Source: Anaerolineae bacterium (GTDB lineage: Bacteria > Chloroflexota > Anaerolineae > Anaerolineales > E44-bin32). Taken from it: DNA of 64,000 nt. The notes under the pieces are model-generated. The model did no database searches. It saw only the letters and a program-made list of their open reading frames with translations, and was not told the origin of the DNA. The DNA lies in the NCBI GenBank assembly GCA_011174825.1, contig DUEZ01000068.1, forward strand, positions 62,001-126,000. The letters are read 5' to 3'. The first letter of the stretch is position 1. Every line of letters begins with the position of its first letter. This document shows positions 18,482-27,666 of the stretch, piece by piece. A program made the position numbers and the translations under genes.

Positions 18482-18537
18482 TCAGAAATCAGATGTCAGA
18501 CGTCAGAAATCAGACGTCAGAAATCAGATATCAGACT
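18482..18537. repeat. Tandem TCAGAAATCAGA-type repeat
   Basis: TCAGAAATCAGA occurs three times, spaced by short ATG/CG variants of TCAGACG, followed by TATCAGAC. It is the most regular of the three TCAG-rich tracts in the window. Confidence 0.75.
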
Positions 18538-18700
18538 TAAGTTTATTATAGAAAGTGACCTTGTCGTTGGGCTATTGAACCGGGTGTTCCTGCTATCCTG
18601 AGATTACGTCGTGGGATAACCAATTAAAAGCTAATCAAGTAGGCATTCGGCTGTCCTAGAAGCCTTTTCCACGGAAAGCGAGAATCCCAATAATGCGTGT

Positions 18701-18784
18701 TGTCATTGCGAGGAACACGGCAGTGCGACGAAGCAATCTTATCGTTGAGGAGATTGCTTCGCGCCTGCGGCGCTCGCAATGACA
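18701..18784. repeat. Palindromic intergenic repeat, family A (copy 1)
   Basis: Outer arms TGTCATTGCGAG (18701-18712) and CTCGCAATGACA (18773-18784) are perfect complements; inner arms CGAAGCAATCT and AGATTGCTTCG are also complementary. Two more copies lie at 28323-28402 and 57118-57195. The flanks of this roughly 450-base gap (18465-18915) contain no other gene. Confidence 0.85.
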
Positions 18785-18915
18785 TGACGAAAGAGGGATC
18801 GCTTTGGCTTCGTCCCACAATTGATGGTGCAGACGTTGCTGCTTGGTTACCGCTCTTTAGACAGTCCCATCGAATAAACGAATGTCGATCCTAAGGGTGT
18901 ATCCGAGCGAAGGTA

Positions 18916-19380
18916 TCAGGTGTCAGCTTTTCGAATTGGAAAGTACATGAACAAGGTTCCGGTCTCGATACCCTCATATTCCTCGGGGTAGAGCTCGAAC
19001 TCGGGTTCACCTTCACACGGTTCAAAATCTACGTTGGGTAACCATTCCTTCCGATAGAACTTGTACGCTTCCATAATCGTCGGCACGGTGCACGGAATGA
19101 CAGCATAAGTTTGATCAGGAACATCCCAGGTGGTTAGACCTTCAGGGGCTCGGGTGCCAGGATCTACTTGTATTCCTGCGAGGTAATCAAACTCCTCGGT
19201 TGCTTCATCGTAATTCGCCATGACCCCAAAGCCTAGTCTGTTTTTACTGAATTCCTTCACTTCATCGAATCTTGTGTGGAACTTTTCCCACAGTGGTGGG
19301 ATGAACTTTGGTCCTTCTTTGCCGCGTTCTACCATTCCCAATACTGTGAATCCTGATTTGGTCTTGATTTCGACGTCCAT
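18916..19380 (-). CDS. GyrI-like / AraC-type effector-binding domain protein
   Basis: The 154-residue protein is a stand-alone effector-binding domain of the GyrI/SOUL-like fold: strand VLGMVERG near the start, a central GVMANYDEATEEFDYLAGIQV segment, then VPDQTYAVIPCT and a helix IMEAYKFYRKEWLPN before DFEPCEGEPEFELYPEEY. These domains bind small hydrophobic or cationic ligands and normally occur fused to AraC or MerR DNA-binding parts, which are absent here. GGGAGG precedes the ATG. The following gene on the plus strand diverges from it. Confidence 0.85.
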   Translation of the reverse strand: MDVEIKTKSGFTVLGMVERGKEGPKFIPPLWEKFHTRFDEVKEFSKNRLGFGVMANYDEATEEFDYLAGIQVDPGTRAPEGLTTWDVPDQTYAVIPCTVPTIMEAYKFYRKEWLPNVDFEPCEGEPEFELYPEEYEGIETGTLFMYFPIRKADT

Positions 19381-19665
19381 TGGTGTTCCTCCCGTTTCGA
19401 TGGATATTCGATCGACAAACGTCCTATGTTGGCTCTGGACCTCGTGCAGTTGTTAAACCGCTAACAATTTTACCGATGCGCTATGGAAAAATCCATGAAA
19501 CACAAAGGGAATGTACTATGCATAGGCTCTCGGTCGGTGGGGGAATCATTTGCAATCGTTCGAAGCCATGTTACCCTCTCATATGATCTGTACTCCATAA
19601 GACCATGTTGATGGCCCTTAGAGTGTTAATCCAACATACTTTGGCCAGAGGAGAATCTTCTTGCG

Positions 19666-20295
19666 ATGTACGAACAAATCTTCAAAGATCTTCAAACGGC
19701 CTACGATCGCAAGGCAGCTGAACGGGATCAATTCGGGATCTCCGAGTGGAAACAACATGAACGTCTGAGATTCCTTTCACTCTTACGCAAGGAGGGAAAA
19801 TATCAACTTCTTGATGTCGGTGCTGGTACGGGAGTTCATGGAAAATTCTTCCAGGATCAGGGGATAGATGTTATCTGTGCCGATCTCTCCTATGAGAACG
19901 CACGAAGATGTCGAGAAAAGGGTCTTGCAGCATCCGTGATGGATTTTCTCAACGTAGGTTTTGATGATGAGACCTTCGATGCTATTTTTGCCATGAATTG
20001 TTTACTACATGTACCTAAGGGGGATTTACCTCGAGTGCTCGACTCACTTAGAAACAAATTGGTCATCGGGGGTCTGTTCTATTGGGGACAATATGGTGGG
20101 ATTGAACATGAGGGCTCCTGGCCAAAGGATGATTACGAGCCAAAACGCTTTTTCTCGCTCCTACCGGACGATCAAATACGAACCATCGGTGAGTTGTATT
20201 TCGAAGTAATCTCCTTTAACACCATAGGCCTCGAATCGGAGGACGAGGGTAACTATCAATCGTTAATCCTTAGGAAAATACACTCCAGTGGATAG
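19666..20295 (+). CDS. Class I SAM-dependent methyltransferase
   Basis: The 209-residue protein has motif I LLDVGAGTGVHG (48-59), followed by VICADLS, and an AIFAMNCLLHVPKGDLPRVL segment typical of the post-motif region of small-molecule methyltransferases. The end, VISFNTIGLES..YQSLILRK, matches the final strands. GAGGAG lies 13 bases from the ATG. The substrate is unknown and no operon partner is adjacent. Confidence 0.86.
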   Translation: MYEQIFKDLQTAYDRKAAERDQFGISEWKQHERLRFLSLLRKEGKYQLLDVGAGTGVHGKFFQDQGIDVICADLSYENARRCREKGLAASVMDFLNVGFDDETFDAIFAMNCLLHVPKGDLPRVLDSLRNKLVIGGLFYWGQYGGIEHEGSWPKDDYEPKRFFSLLPDDQIRTIGELYFEVISFNTIGLESEDEGNYQSLILRKIHSSG

Positions 20296-20432
20296 ATGAG
20301 GATCAACCGAGAGAATCGTAATCCGGTCTGAGGTTTAGGTTACTACAAATTAGATATTACTGGTCTAGATTACTTAATAATGTGTCGTTTAAATATTTGG
20401 ACGAGAAAGTTGCCTAATGGAGGTATTTGGAT

Positions 20433-20804
20433 ATGGGTGCTAAATCAGTTGAAGACTATATGTCATCCCTCGAAGATTGGAGGGGTGAGGTCGTGGCGAA
20501 TCTGCGAGAGATCATCCTAAGCGAATCGCCGGAAGTAAAAGAATCCATCAAATGGGCTCAACCGGTTTACGAATCCAATGGCCCGTTCAGCTATATAAAA
20601 GCATTAAAGGATTCTGTGAATTTTGGTTTCTGGCGAGGCGCAGATCTAAAAGACCCGAAGGGGATACTCCTGGGATCGGGCGAGAAAATGCGTCACGTCA
20701 AACTCACAAAGCTGGAAGATATTGACCAGAAGGTGTTTAGTGATTTTGTGCGACAAGCCATCAAGCTGAATGAAGAACTGGGAGATCCAACGAAGGGGAA
20801 ATAA
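20433..20804 (+). CDS. DUF1801 family protein (YdhG-like)
   Basis: The ATG at 20433 has TGGAGG nine bases upstream; the TTG at 20427 is too close to that site. The 123-residue protein matches DUF1801: VEDYMSSLEDWRGEVVANLREII, then IKWAQPVYESNG and FGFWRGADLKDPKGILLGSG. Family structures show an alpha/beta fold related to frataxin-like YdhG; function is unknown. Its stop overlaps the start of the phosphatase gene (TAATG), so the two are translationally coupled. Confidence 0.85.
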   Translation: MGAKSVEDYMSSLEDWRGEVVANLREIILSESPEVKESIKWAQPVYESNGPFSYIKALKDSVNFGFWRGADLKDPKGILLGSGEKMRHVKLTKLEDIDQKVFSDFVRQAIKLNEELGDPTKGK

Positions 20805-21424
20805 TGAGAACGATTCTCTTAGTTCGCCACGGCGAGTATCAGCTTGATGAAATCACGAGGTTAGATCACAACCTAACAATGGAGCAACATTACGAGCTGC
20901 ATAAAGAAGAGGGCGGCTTAACGCCCAGAGGGAAAAAACAAGCCAAGCTGACGGCGAAACGGCTCCGTTCGCACCTGATCGATGCCATCCATTCAAGCAG
21001 CTTGCGAAGAGCGCTGGAGACGGCGGAACTCATCACCCAAGCATTTCCTGGAATCACGATTCAAACATCGCCTCTATTGTGGGAATGCATCCCCACCATC
21101 CCCAATGCCTTCGCACAACATGAACAATTCAAGTACATATCTGAAACGGATGTCCATCAATGGGGCAGACAGGCTGACGAGGCATTCAACAAATATTTCA
21201 AGATCGCGCGGGGGACTGACAAGCACGAAATCATCGTTAGTCATGCGAATCTCATTCGTTATCTTGTATGTCGTGCGCTGCATGTCCAACCGGATGCGTG
21301 GTTCAACATGTGCATTGATAATTGTGGGATCAGCGAAATCCGCATTGAGTCTGACCGTTGCATGAAGCTTGTGTCGTACAATGATGTGGGACATCTTCCA
21401 GATCGATTAAGAACGTATGTTTAG
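20804..21424 (+). CDS. Histidine phosphatase superfamily protein
   Basis: The 206-residue protein starts with the phosphohistidine motif LVRHGE (Arg8, His9, Glu11), has SSLRRALETAE with the second Arg, an acidic catalytic candidate at Glu94, and SHANLIRYL with His147. These are the catalytic groups of the phosphoglycerate mutase-like branch 1 phosphatases. The product is likely a cytosolic phosphatase of unknown substrate. It is coupled to the DUF1801 gene. Confidence 0.88.
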   Translation: MRTILLVRHGEYQLDEITRLDHNLTMEQHYELHKEEGGLTPRGKKQAKLTAKRLRSHLIDAIHSSSLRRALETAELITQAFPGITIQTSPLLWECIPTIPNAFAQHEQFKYISETDVHQWGRQADEAFNKYFKIARGTDKHEIIVSHANLIRYLVCRALHVQPDAWFNMCIDNCGISEIRIESDRCMKLVSYNDVGHLPDRLRTYV

Positions 21425-21638
21425 TTAACGATAATATCGGGTTGGGGGTGGTGCATCACCTGCTTGAGACGAGTGAACCGATCTCATTCTGGACAAGGCA
21501 AGGTCATGTGAGAGAGTTCAAGGAGCGAGTGTTTTCCTTACCTGGTGTTTGTCTCTGATCGCTCAAGACAGTGCAGATGGTGTCTATTAGGTGCACGGTC
21601 AGATCATTTTTTCTGGTACGGACTAGATTGGAACGGTG

Positions 21639-22058
21639 ATGGCAGAACAACAGTATCCTGAACCCACGGTAGGTGCGCTCATCTTCAATTCCGATGGAGA
21701 CCTGTTCTTAATGCGCTCTCACAAGTGGCATGATAAATATGTGGTACCTGGGGGTCACATTGAACTTGGAGAGAGGATTGAGGATGCGCTAAGGCGAGAG
21801 GTCAAAGAAGAGACGGGATTAGATGTCTATGATATCGATTTGTTATGTATCCAAGAGTTCATTTATGATGATAACTTCTGGGAGAACAAGCACTTCATCT
21901 TCTTTGACTATGTATGCAAGACCATTTCAACGAAGGTCACCTTGAATGATGAAGCACATGAATACACATGGGTTTCTTTACAAGAAGCCTTAGAACTTCC
22001 AATCGATCCTTATACAAAATCTGCGTTAGAGAAACATATCGAACGGATAGGAAATTAG
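21639..22058 (+). CDS. Nudix hydrolase
   Basis: The 139-residue protein has a full Nudix box, GGHIELGERIEDALRREVKEETG, matching GX5EX7REUXEEXGU, at about residues 36-58. It hydrolyses nucleoside diphosphates linked to another group; the substrate is not clear, although the short length fits MutT-like or NADH-independent nucleotide hydrolases. The start is ATG at 21639; a GTG directly before it is less likely. It stands alone. Confidence 0.9.
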   Translation: MAEQQYPEPTVGALIFNSDGDLFLMRSHKWHDKYVVPGGHIELGERIEDALRREVKEETGLDVYDIDLLCIQEFIYDDNFWENKHFIFFDYVCKTISTKVTLNDEAHEYTWVSLQEALELPIDPYTKSALEKHIERIGN

Positions 22059-22250
22059 CTTGAAATCTGCAAAAAAGATGTAATGGGGGTAAGAGTCTCT
22101 TAGCTCAAAAAGAAAATCAACTACGATGCACATCAATTCTACAGGGGAGGGATGTCCGCTCACTCTGATGGGTTTGTACTAGGACAATCGGGTAGTGATA
22201 TGATTTATCAAGTATCAAGCAATTCGTAGAGATAAGATTTGAGGTGGCAC

Positions 22251-22697
22251 ATGAGGGATGAGGTGAAGATTGGCGTGATGATCTTCATTCTGATCGCATT
22301 TATACTGACAGCTTGTAGCGTAATAGGTGGGGACACAGGTTACAGTGATGCCGCTATACTGGGGTCGAAAACCTGGGTCTTAATTTCATTTGGGACAGAG
22401 GGTCAGTTACAAACAGTATTAGAGGGCGTGGAGATTACGGCTACATTTAATCATGATGAAGCTGAGGTTAGTGGTTCTTCAGGGTGTAATCATTATTTTG
22501 GAGATTACAAAGTCACAGGAAGTGGATTATCTCTATCCAATATTGGCTGGACAGAGATGGCATGTATCACGCCCGAAGGGGTTATGGATCAGGAGCAGGT
22601 TTTCTTGGCGATGTTCGCCGCTGCTGAGAGTTTCGAGATCCAAGAAGATCAACTCTCCATCATTACTGCCGATGATCAATTTCTCAAGTTTGAATGA
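22251..22697 (+). CDS. META-domain (HslJ-like) lipoprotein
   Basis: The ATG at 22251 follows GAGGTGG and is favoured over TTG at 22239. The signal ends in a lipobox, ILTACS, so the protein should be lipid-anchored outside the membrane. The mature part (about 125 residues) is a META domain: LGSKTWVLISFG, then GSSGCNHYFGDYKVTGSGLSL and MACITPEGVMDQEQVFLAML-like residues, as in HslJ. META proteins have been linked to motility and stress or novobiocin tolerance. Function here is unknown. Confidence 0.87.
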   Translation: MRDEVKIGVMIFILIAFILTACSVIGGDTGYSDAAILGSKTWVLISFGTEGQLQTVLEGVEITATFNHDEAEVSGSSGCNHYFGDYKVTGSGLSLSNIGWTEMACITPEGVMDQEQVFLAMFAAAESFEIQEDQLSIITADDQFLKFE

Positions 22698-22813
22698 ACG
22701 TAACAGTTCTTGGTTAAGAGGTTTGATAGACACAAACCAAATTCTGAGAGTAGCTTGGTAAATTCTAGCGAAGAAACGATGGACAACAAGAGAAGGGGGA
22801 GGAGGTTCAGAAA

Positions 22814-23326
22814 CTGGGTTTTAAGAAGCTTTATCGCTTGGGAGGATCGGCAGGGATAGCCAGTGGGATCTTGTTCATCCTTGCCGCGCTTGCTCTTTTC
22901 ACATCTGTCTTTGTGACGGATATTCCTGAGCTTGTTTTTATTACATTGGTCTTATTTGCCAACGTACTCACTGGATTCTTGTTGATAGCAGTCTACATTG
23001 TTCAAATCAAAGAGACCGGAAACACAGTTATTGCAGGGTTTGTGCTTTCGATGATTGGACTACTCCTGGATTTAGCCAATTTCTTTGATCCACTTGGTTC
23101 GATCCTGTTTGTTATAGGTCTCGCGCTCCTTGCTATTGCGAATTTGCCCACAGGGAGGTTGCCGACTTTAGCAATGTGGTCCTGGGTTGTTGTCGCTGTT
23201 CTCTCGTTGCCTTTTGTGCTCCTTGGATGGCGTCTGCTCATTGGTCTGGCATTGATCCTATCGGGGGTCATAAGGATTTGGTTGGGTGTCGCTTTGAGGT
23301 CGGTCGTGGTTGTAGGTGGTGACTAG
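22814..23326 (+). CDS. Hypothetical multi-pass membrane protein
   Basis: This hydrophobic protein has five to six membrane segments. The only strong ribosome site (GGAGGAGG near 22798-22805) points to a CTG at 22814 rather than to TTG at 22838, so the start is uncertain. Repeated patterns such as GIASGILFILAALALF and ILFVIGLALLAIANLPTGR resemble small DUF4386-type or other integral proteins of unknown function. It precedes mscL by 45 bases and may be cotranscribed. Confidence 0.6.
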   Translation: MGFKKLYRLGGSAGIASGILFILAALALFTSVFVTDIPELVFITLVLFANVLTGFLLIAVYIVQIKETGNTVIAGFVLSMIGLLLDLANFFDPLGSILFVIGLALLAIANLPTGRLPTLAMWSWVVVAVLSLPFVLLGWRLLIGLALILSGVIRIWLGVALRSVVVVGGD

Positions 23327-23371
23327 GTAGTTGCTGTCTAAATCATCATTAGATTGATTCAGGAGGCCAAG

Positions 23372-23824
23372 ATGCTGAAAGAATTTCGAGAGTTTGCGAT
23401 GCGCGGCAATGTCGTTGACATGGCGATCGGCATCATCATCGGCGCAGCATTTGGATCGATTATAAATTCCCTGGTATCTGACGTGATCATGCCACCTATC
23501 GGACTGATTCTTGGGAAAGTAGATTTCTCAAACTTGTATCTAACCCTGCAGGAAGGGGTGATCGCAGGGCCTTATGGTTCCCTTGTCGATGCGCAGGAAG
23601 CTGGCGCGGTTACGCTCAATTATGGTGTATTCATCAACACCATCGTTAGTTTCGTGATCGTTGCCTTTGCTGTATTTCTCCTCATAAGGAGCATCAATCG
23701 ACTTGAAAGGGAGGAGGAGGCACCCTCAGAAGAGCCTAACACCAAGGAATGCCCTTATTGTGTATCAGTGATCTCAATCAACGCGTCCCGCTGCCCACAT
23801 TGCACCTCACAGCTTGAAGCTTGA
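23372..23824 (+). CDS. mscL: Large-conductance mechanosensitive channel with zinc-ribbon tail
   Basis: AGGAGG (23361-23366) selects ATG 23372. The 150-residue product begins [19 protein letters not shown], the MscL N-terminal amphipathic helix and pore-lining start, then TM1 with [21 protein letters not shown], a periplasmic loop with [22 protein letters not shown] as TM2. The channel releases solutes on hypo-osmotic shock. Instead of the usual short helical tail, residues 127-144 contain CPYC...CPHC, a rubredoxin-knuckle-like zinc ribbon. A terminator follows directly. Confidence 0.95.
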   Translation: MLKEFREFAMRGNVVDMAIGIIIGAAFGSIINSLVSDVIMPPIGLILGKVDFSNLYLTLQEGVIAGPYGSLVDAQEAGAVTLNYGVFINTIVSFVIVAFAVFLLIRSINRLEREEEAPSEEPNTKECPYCVSVISINASRCPHCTSQLEA

Positions 23825-23853
23825 TTGAGTTAAGGATTAGGAGCCAATTCTAA

Positions 23854-23895
23854 AAAAATGCCTCATCATATGAAGATGAGGAAATAGGCATTTTT
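23854..23895 (+). terminator. Terminator with nested hairpin between mscL and the VIT gene
   Basis: AAAAATGCCT (23854-23863) pairs with AGGCATTTTT (23886-23895), giving a stem ending in a T-run. Inside, CCTCATC (23861-23867) pairs with GATGAGG (23875-23881) and shares three bases with the outer stem. It serves as mscL terminator and lies immediately upstream of the ribosome site of the next gene. Confidence 0.8.
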
Positions 23896-23915
23896 AATGT
23901 AGAGGATATTTGGTG

Positions 23916-24788
23916 ATGGCTATTGACAATGACTTGCGGAATCAGCTGAAGGTGTATCAGAAAACTGAAATAACTGAACACCATATCTACATAAAGCTAG
24001 CTCAATCGACGAAAGATCCCGAAAACAGACGAGTTATGGAGCAAATCGCCCAAGATGAACTTAAACACTATCAGTATTGGCGTGAATATACCCAAGAGGA
24101 TATCGAACCTGAGAGAATAAAGGTCTGGATGTACTACTTGATCAGTCGGGTGTTTGGTTTCACCTTTGGTATCAAACTAATGGAAATGGGCGAAGAAGAT
24201 GCCCAGGATAACTACGGACAATTGGTTGAGTCTATCCCTGATATTGATGTTCTCATCCAGGATGAGAACGAACACGAAAGGGTCTTACTCAATCTTCTTG
24301 ATGAGGAGCGGCTTCGCTACATAGGATCCATTGTGCTGGGCTTGAACGACGCGCTTGTGGAATTGACTGGAGCCCTTGCCGGACTGACCCTAGCGCTTCA
24401 AAATACACAGCTTATTGCTGTAACAGGCTTGATCACAGGGATCGCCGCCGCGCTATCCATGGGAGCATCTGAATATCTTTCCACAAAGTCAGAGGAGACG
24501 GCTAAGAACCCGTTGCGGGCTTCAATCTATACTGGTGGAGCGTATATCGTCACGGTATTTATACTCATTCTCCCCTACTTGATCATCGCAAATTTCTATC
24601 TTGCCTTGGGTTTGACCATGGCATTTGCGCTGTTGATCATCGCATTCTTCAATTACTATATCTCCATCGCGAAGGAAGTTGAGTTCAGACAGCGATTTCT
24701 CGAAATGGCGGTACTGAGTCTCGGCGTGGCGGTTTTAAGCTTCGCAATTGGGTTTGTGGTCCGCACATTTCTGGGTATTGATATTTAG
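23916..24788 (+). CDS. Rubrerythrin/ferritin-like domain fused to VIT1/CCC1 iron transporter (MbfA-like)
   Basis: ATG 23916 has AGAGGA nine bases upstream; earlier TTG and GTG codons are less likely. The N-terminal 140 residues form a ferritin-like helical bundle with di-iron motifs: EITEHH near residue 16, AQDELKHYQYW (ExxH) near 45, and DENEHERVL near 120. The C-terminal half is a VIT domain: IVLGLNDALVELTGALAGL, SMGASEYLSTKSEE, then three further membrane segments. Membrane-bound ferritin A (MbfA) of alphaproteobacteria has this layout and exports iron. That activity is expected here but not shown. Confidence 0.87.
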   Translation: MAIDNDLRNQLKVYQKTEITEHHIYIKLAQSTKDPENRRVMEQIAQDELKHYQYWREYTQEDIEPERIKVWMYYLISRVFGFTFGIKLMEMGEEDAQDNYGQLVESIPDIDVLIQDENEHERVLLNLLDEERLRYIGSIVLGLNDALVELTGALAGLTLALQNTQLIAVTGLITGIAAALSMGASEYLSTKSEETAKNPLRASIYTGGAYIVTVFILILPYLIIANFYLALGLTMAFALLIIAFFNYYISIAKEVEFRQRFLEMAVLSLGVAVLSFAIGFVVRTFLGIDI

Positions 24789-25031
24789 GTGGTTTAGCGT
24801 TTGGACAGGGAAGTTTGTTTGCCGTTTGATCTCTAATCTTCGAGATATTCTAATACACGCAAGTCGCCGATCTATAGACCTGGTTTAAGTATGACTGACC
24901 TTTGGATCCCTAAATGTTCTGAGCCATAAAAAAAGCCGTGATTGCGCCATCTGAGAACCAACTTCTTAGGATATCTTATCGATGCCGAGAGTATAATCAC
25001 TCACATACGGACTGGAGTAATGGAGGCCGAA

Positions 25032-25499
25032 ATGGCAAAAGAACCGGAATTTGATATTAATTCTGCCCATAAATTTTTTTCTGCAACATGCTTCAATAAG
25101 GCTTGGGAGCTTATCAATAAAACCGATCGAACGGCTGAAGAAGATGAGCAGATGATCCGATTAAGCCTGGCATCCACCTGGCACTGGACTCAAAGGGATG
25201 ATTGCACGGATCAGAATATGTCGATTGCATATTGGCAGACTTCAAGGATCTACTCGATCTTGGGCCAGGCCAGTAATGCAAAGAGATATGCTGAACTTTG
25301 TTTGGATGTCAGCCAAGGTGATGACATGCAACCGTTCACGCTTGGCTACGCCTATGAAGCCTTAGCCCGTGCTGAAATGATCGCCGGGAATCAAGAAAAG
25401 GTGAAGGAATACCTAGAAGAAGCCCATAAATTATTAGCCGTATTGACGGACGAACATGAAAAGAAATTTCTCGGAGATGATTTAGCAACGATCACATAG
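25032..25499 (+). CDS. Hypothetical TPR-like helical protein
   Basis: The protein begins at ATG 25032 (TGGAGG just upstream) or at 25020. The 155 residues are helical with TPR-like features: FFSATCFNKAWELINKTDRTAEEDEQM, then QTSRIYSILGQASNAKRYAELCLDVSQ and YAYEALARAEMIAGNQEKVKEYLEEA, two to three helix pairs of the A-x-x-x-A type. No catalytic residue is visible. I recognise no named family with confidence; it may be a small protein-interaction module. It stands alone. Confidence 0.72.
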   Translation: MAKEPEFDINSAHKFFSATCFNKAWELINKTDRTAEEDEQMIRLSLASTWHWTQRDDCTDQNMSIAYWQTSRIYSILGQASNAKRYAELCLDVSQGDDMQPFTLGYAYEALARAEMIAGNQEKVKEYLEEAHKLLAVLTDEHEKKFLGDDLATIT

Positions 25500-25675
25500 T
25501 CGTCTGGGGAATTGCCACGTATGGATTGTCTCTCCTGTTCATTTGGCATGATTCCATTCGAATCACTGTAAGTCGAGTTTGCCGAACTCCCTCGACGACT
25601 GTTTTATAGCAGTACAATCCTTCTAGGTGTTGCTCAAGTGTTGTTAATCACTTGATTCATATTCATGGAGTGAGA

Positions 25676-26263
25676 ATGACCTCAAGCGATCAGTCGAATT
25701 CCTCATTGGATTTCCATCCTTTGATAAGGGAGAGGTGGGCGGATTTTGAGGACCTTTTCGGCGCGCGAGGCGCGTATGGCGGCTGTTGGTGCATGTGGTG
25801 GAGACTGACGCGACGAGAGTTTGAAGAAGGTCAGGGTGAAGGTAATCGGGAAGCCATGCATTCGATCGTATCGCGAGGTGATGTGCCGGGCATCCTCGCG
25901 TACGAAGGAGGGAGGGCCGTAGGGTGGTGCTCGGTTGCCCCGCGAGAAACATACGGCTCGTTAAATCGCTCACCCGTGCTCAAGAGGATCGACGATAAAC
26001 AGGTTTGGTCGATCGTCTGCTTCTTCGTTGCGAAGGACCATCGGCACATGGGCCTCGTGCGGAAACTGATACATGCTGCGATCGATTATGTGCGAAGTCA
26101 AGGCGGGAAGGTGGTCGAAGCTTACCCGTCAATACCCAAGGGAGAGCGAATGCCACCAGTCTCTAGCTTTATGGGTTTTCCATCGTTGTATGAGAGCGTA
26201 GGATTTGTCGAATGTGCTCGACCTTCGAAAAGTAAAGTCATTATGCGGTATTACATTGAGTGA
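25676..26263 (+). CDS. GNAT family N-acetyltransferase
   Basis: ATG 25676 has GGAGTGAGA upstream. The 195-residue protein has a CWCMWWR motif near the start, then GWCSVAPRETYGSL and VWSIVCFFVAKDHRHMGLVRKLIHAAI, the latter being motif A with HRHMGLVRKL replacing the common RxxGxGxxL loop (second Gly missing). The late VEAYP...FMGFPSLYESVGF fits motif B and the last strand. This matches the YoaP-like or uncharacterised GNAT group found in environmental bacteria. Substrate unknown. Confidence 0.83.
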   Translation: MTSSDQSNSSLDFHPLIRERWADFEDLFGARGAYGGCWCMWWRLTRREFEEGQGEGNREAMHSIVSRGDVPGILAYEGGRAVGWCSVAPRETYGSLNRSPVLKRIDDKQVWSIVCFFVAKDHRHMGLVRKLIHAAIDYVRSQGGKVVEAYPSIPKGERMPPVSSFMGFPSLYESVGFVECARPSKSKVIMRYYIE

Positions 26264-27420
26264 GTTAATTCCTCTATTGTCTCTGCGAGGATTCTGATCC
26301 CCTCTTCCAACTCGTCTGGTTCGGCAAAACTATACGCCAGTCGAAAATTGTGATCCCCATCTTTTGGATGGATAAAGAAATCTGAACCCACCGAAAAAAT
26401 CACTTTCTTTGCTGCTGAAGCTACTTGCAGCGCAGATGTCGTTACATTAGGAGGAAGGGTTATCCAGAGGAAATAACCCCCAGACGGTACTGTCCATTGA
26501 ACACCGGTTGGCATAAAACGTTCGAGCGCGGAAAGGGCGATGTCGCGACGATTCCGGTAGATCGTTCGAAGCTTCGAGATGTGTGCCTCCCACTTACCAC
26601 TTTCTAAATAGCGCGTCACAATGTGAGAAACGAAAGGATTAGCACCACCACCCATTTCTGTCGTACCGCAATTCACACATGTCCCAATAAGCTCTGGTGC
26701 CCCGATCAGCCATCCAAGGCGTAATCCAGGCGCAAGGTTCTTCGAGAAGCTTCCTATTCTAAGAACATCACGTCCACCTGCCAGGGCGAAGTAACTCGGC
26801 GGGGGAGCCCCCTCGAATGAGATATCGCGGTACACGTCGTCTTCGAGGATGATGAATCCGAATCTCCTCCCTAAGTCAAGTATTTCTCTACGCCGCTCCT
26901 CCGTCGTCGTTCTACCTGTAGGATTATGGAAGTTAGGAATCGTATAGAAAAGTTTTGGATGTTTTCCTTCAGAGGATAAGCGCTTAACGATTTCAGTCAT
27001 GGCTTCGATGATGACACCGTTCTCGTCCATCGGTACAGGATGTAGTTCAGTCTTATGATCGCGAAAGATGTGGATGGCATCCCTATATGTTGGCGACTCC
27101 ATTAATATCCCGCCGCCTGCTCCTACGAAAAGCCGGCAGATCATATCAATCCCATGAGTCGAGCCGGATACGATCATTAGGTCTTCATGCTTGAGGTTGA
27201 GGTCCTCAGTACGGTTAAGGTTATCGGCAATGTGTGTGATCAAGGTAGTTTCGCCTTGTAGGGGGCCATACTCGAACATGGTAACCGCGCGTGATCCAAA
27301 TGCCGTTAAAGCGGCAATTTCAAGGTCTGCTACCGGAAAAGATGTTCGATCCGGATGTCCTTGTGAGAATGAGATCATATTGGGCTCGATGCCTTGAGGA
27401 AGGGCATTAATGTGGGTCAT
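26251..27420 (-). CDS. PLP-dependent aminotransferase, class I/II (2-aminoadipate/MocR-type catalytic domain)
   Basis: The 389-residue enzyme has the fold type I residues: Asn166 in PNFHNPTGR, Asp194 and Tyr197 in ILEDDVYRDI, and the PLP Lys227 in RIGSFSKNLAPGLRLGWLIG. The start MTHINALPQGIEPNMISFSQGHPD is typical of aminotransferases of the LysN/ARO8 group, which act on 2-aminoadipate, aromatic or branched-chain amino acids. No winged-helix DNA-binding part is fused, so it is an enzyme rather than a MocR regulator. Its 3' end overlaps the GNAT gene on the other strand by a few bases. Confidence 0.92.
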   Translation of the reverse strand: MTHINALPQGIEPNMISFSQGHPDRTSFPVADLEIAALTAFGSRAVTMFEYGPLQGETTLITHIADNLNRTEDLNLKHEDLMIVSGSTHGIDMICRLFVGAGGGILMESPTYRDAIHIFRDHKTELHPVPMDENGVIIEAMTEIVKRLSSEGKHPKLFYTIPNFHNPTGRTTTEERRREILDLGRRFGFIILEDDVYRDISFEGAPPPSYFALAGGRDVLRIGSFSKNLAPGLRLGWLIGAPELIGTCVNCGTTEMGGGANPFVSHIVTRYLESGKWEAHISKLRTIYRNRRDIALSALERFMPTGVQWTVPSGGYFLWITLPPNVTTSALQVASAAKKVIFSVGSDFFIHPKDGDHNFRLAYSFAEPDELEEGIRILAETIEELTHSM

Positions 27421-27666
27421 CTGTTTTCCACTCCCGGTTGTTTTGTTGGTCCAGAAGCGCTACATTTAAGACTCACTTATTCTACTCATTTATTGACCAA
27501 CTTTCATGATCACTTAAAGGAAATGATACACTCTCGAGAAGTCTTATCATGCTTTTAGAAGCCGAGTTTGGTGATGTATTCAGACTCTGGTCAATCAACT
27601 TAGAATTCATGGCTCCTACTCAGGTGTGATCATCCATCACGAGGTTGCAAGCTAGAGGAACATCAA

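Noticed and set aside
9557-18537. CRISPR array in the TCAG-rich tracts
   Set aside because: Units are too short, irregular and lack unique spacers of constant length; no cas gene is present.
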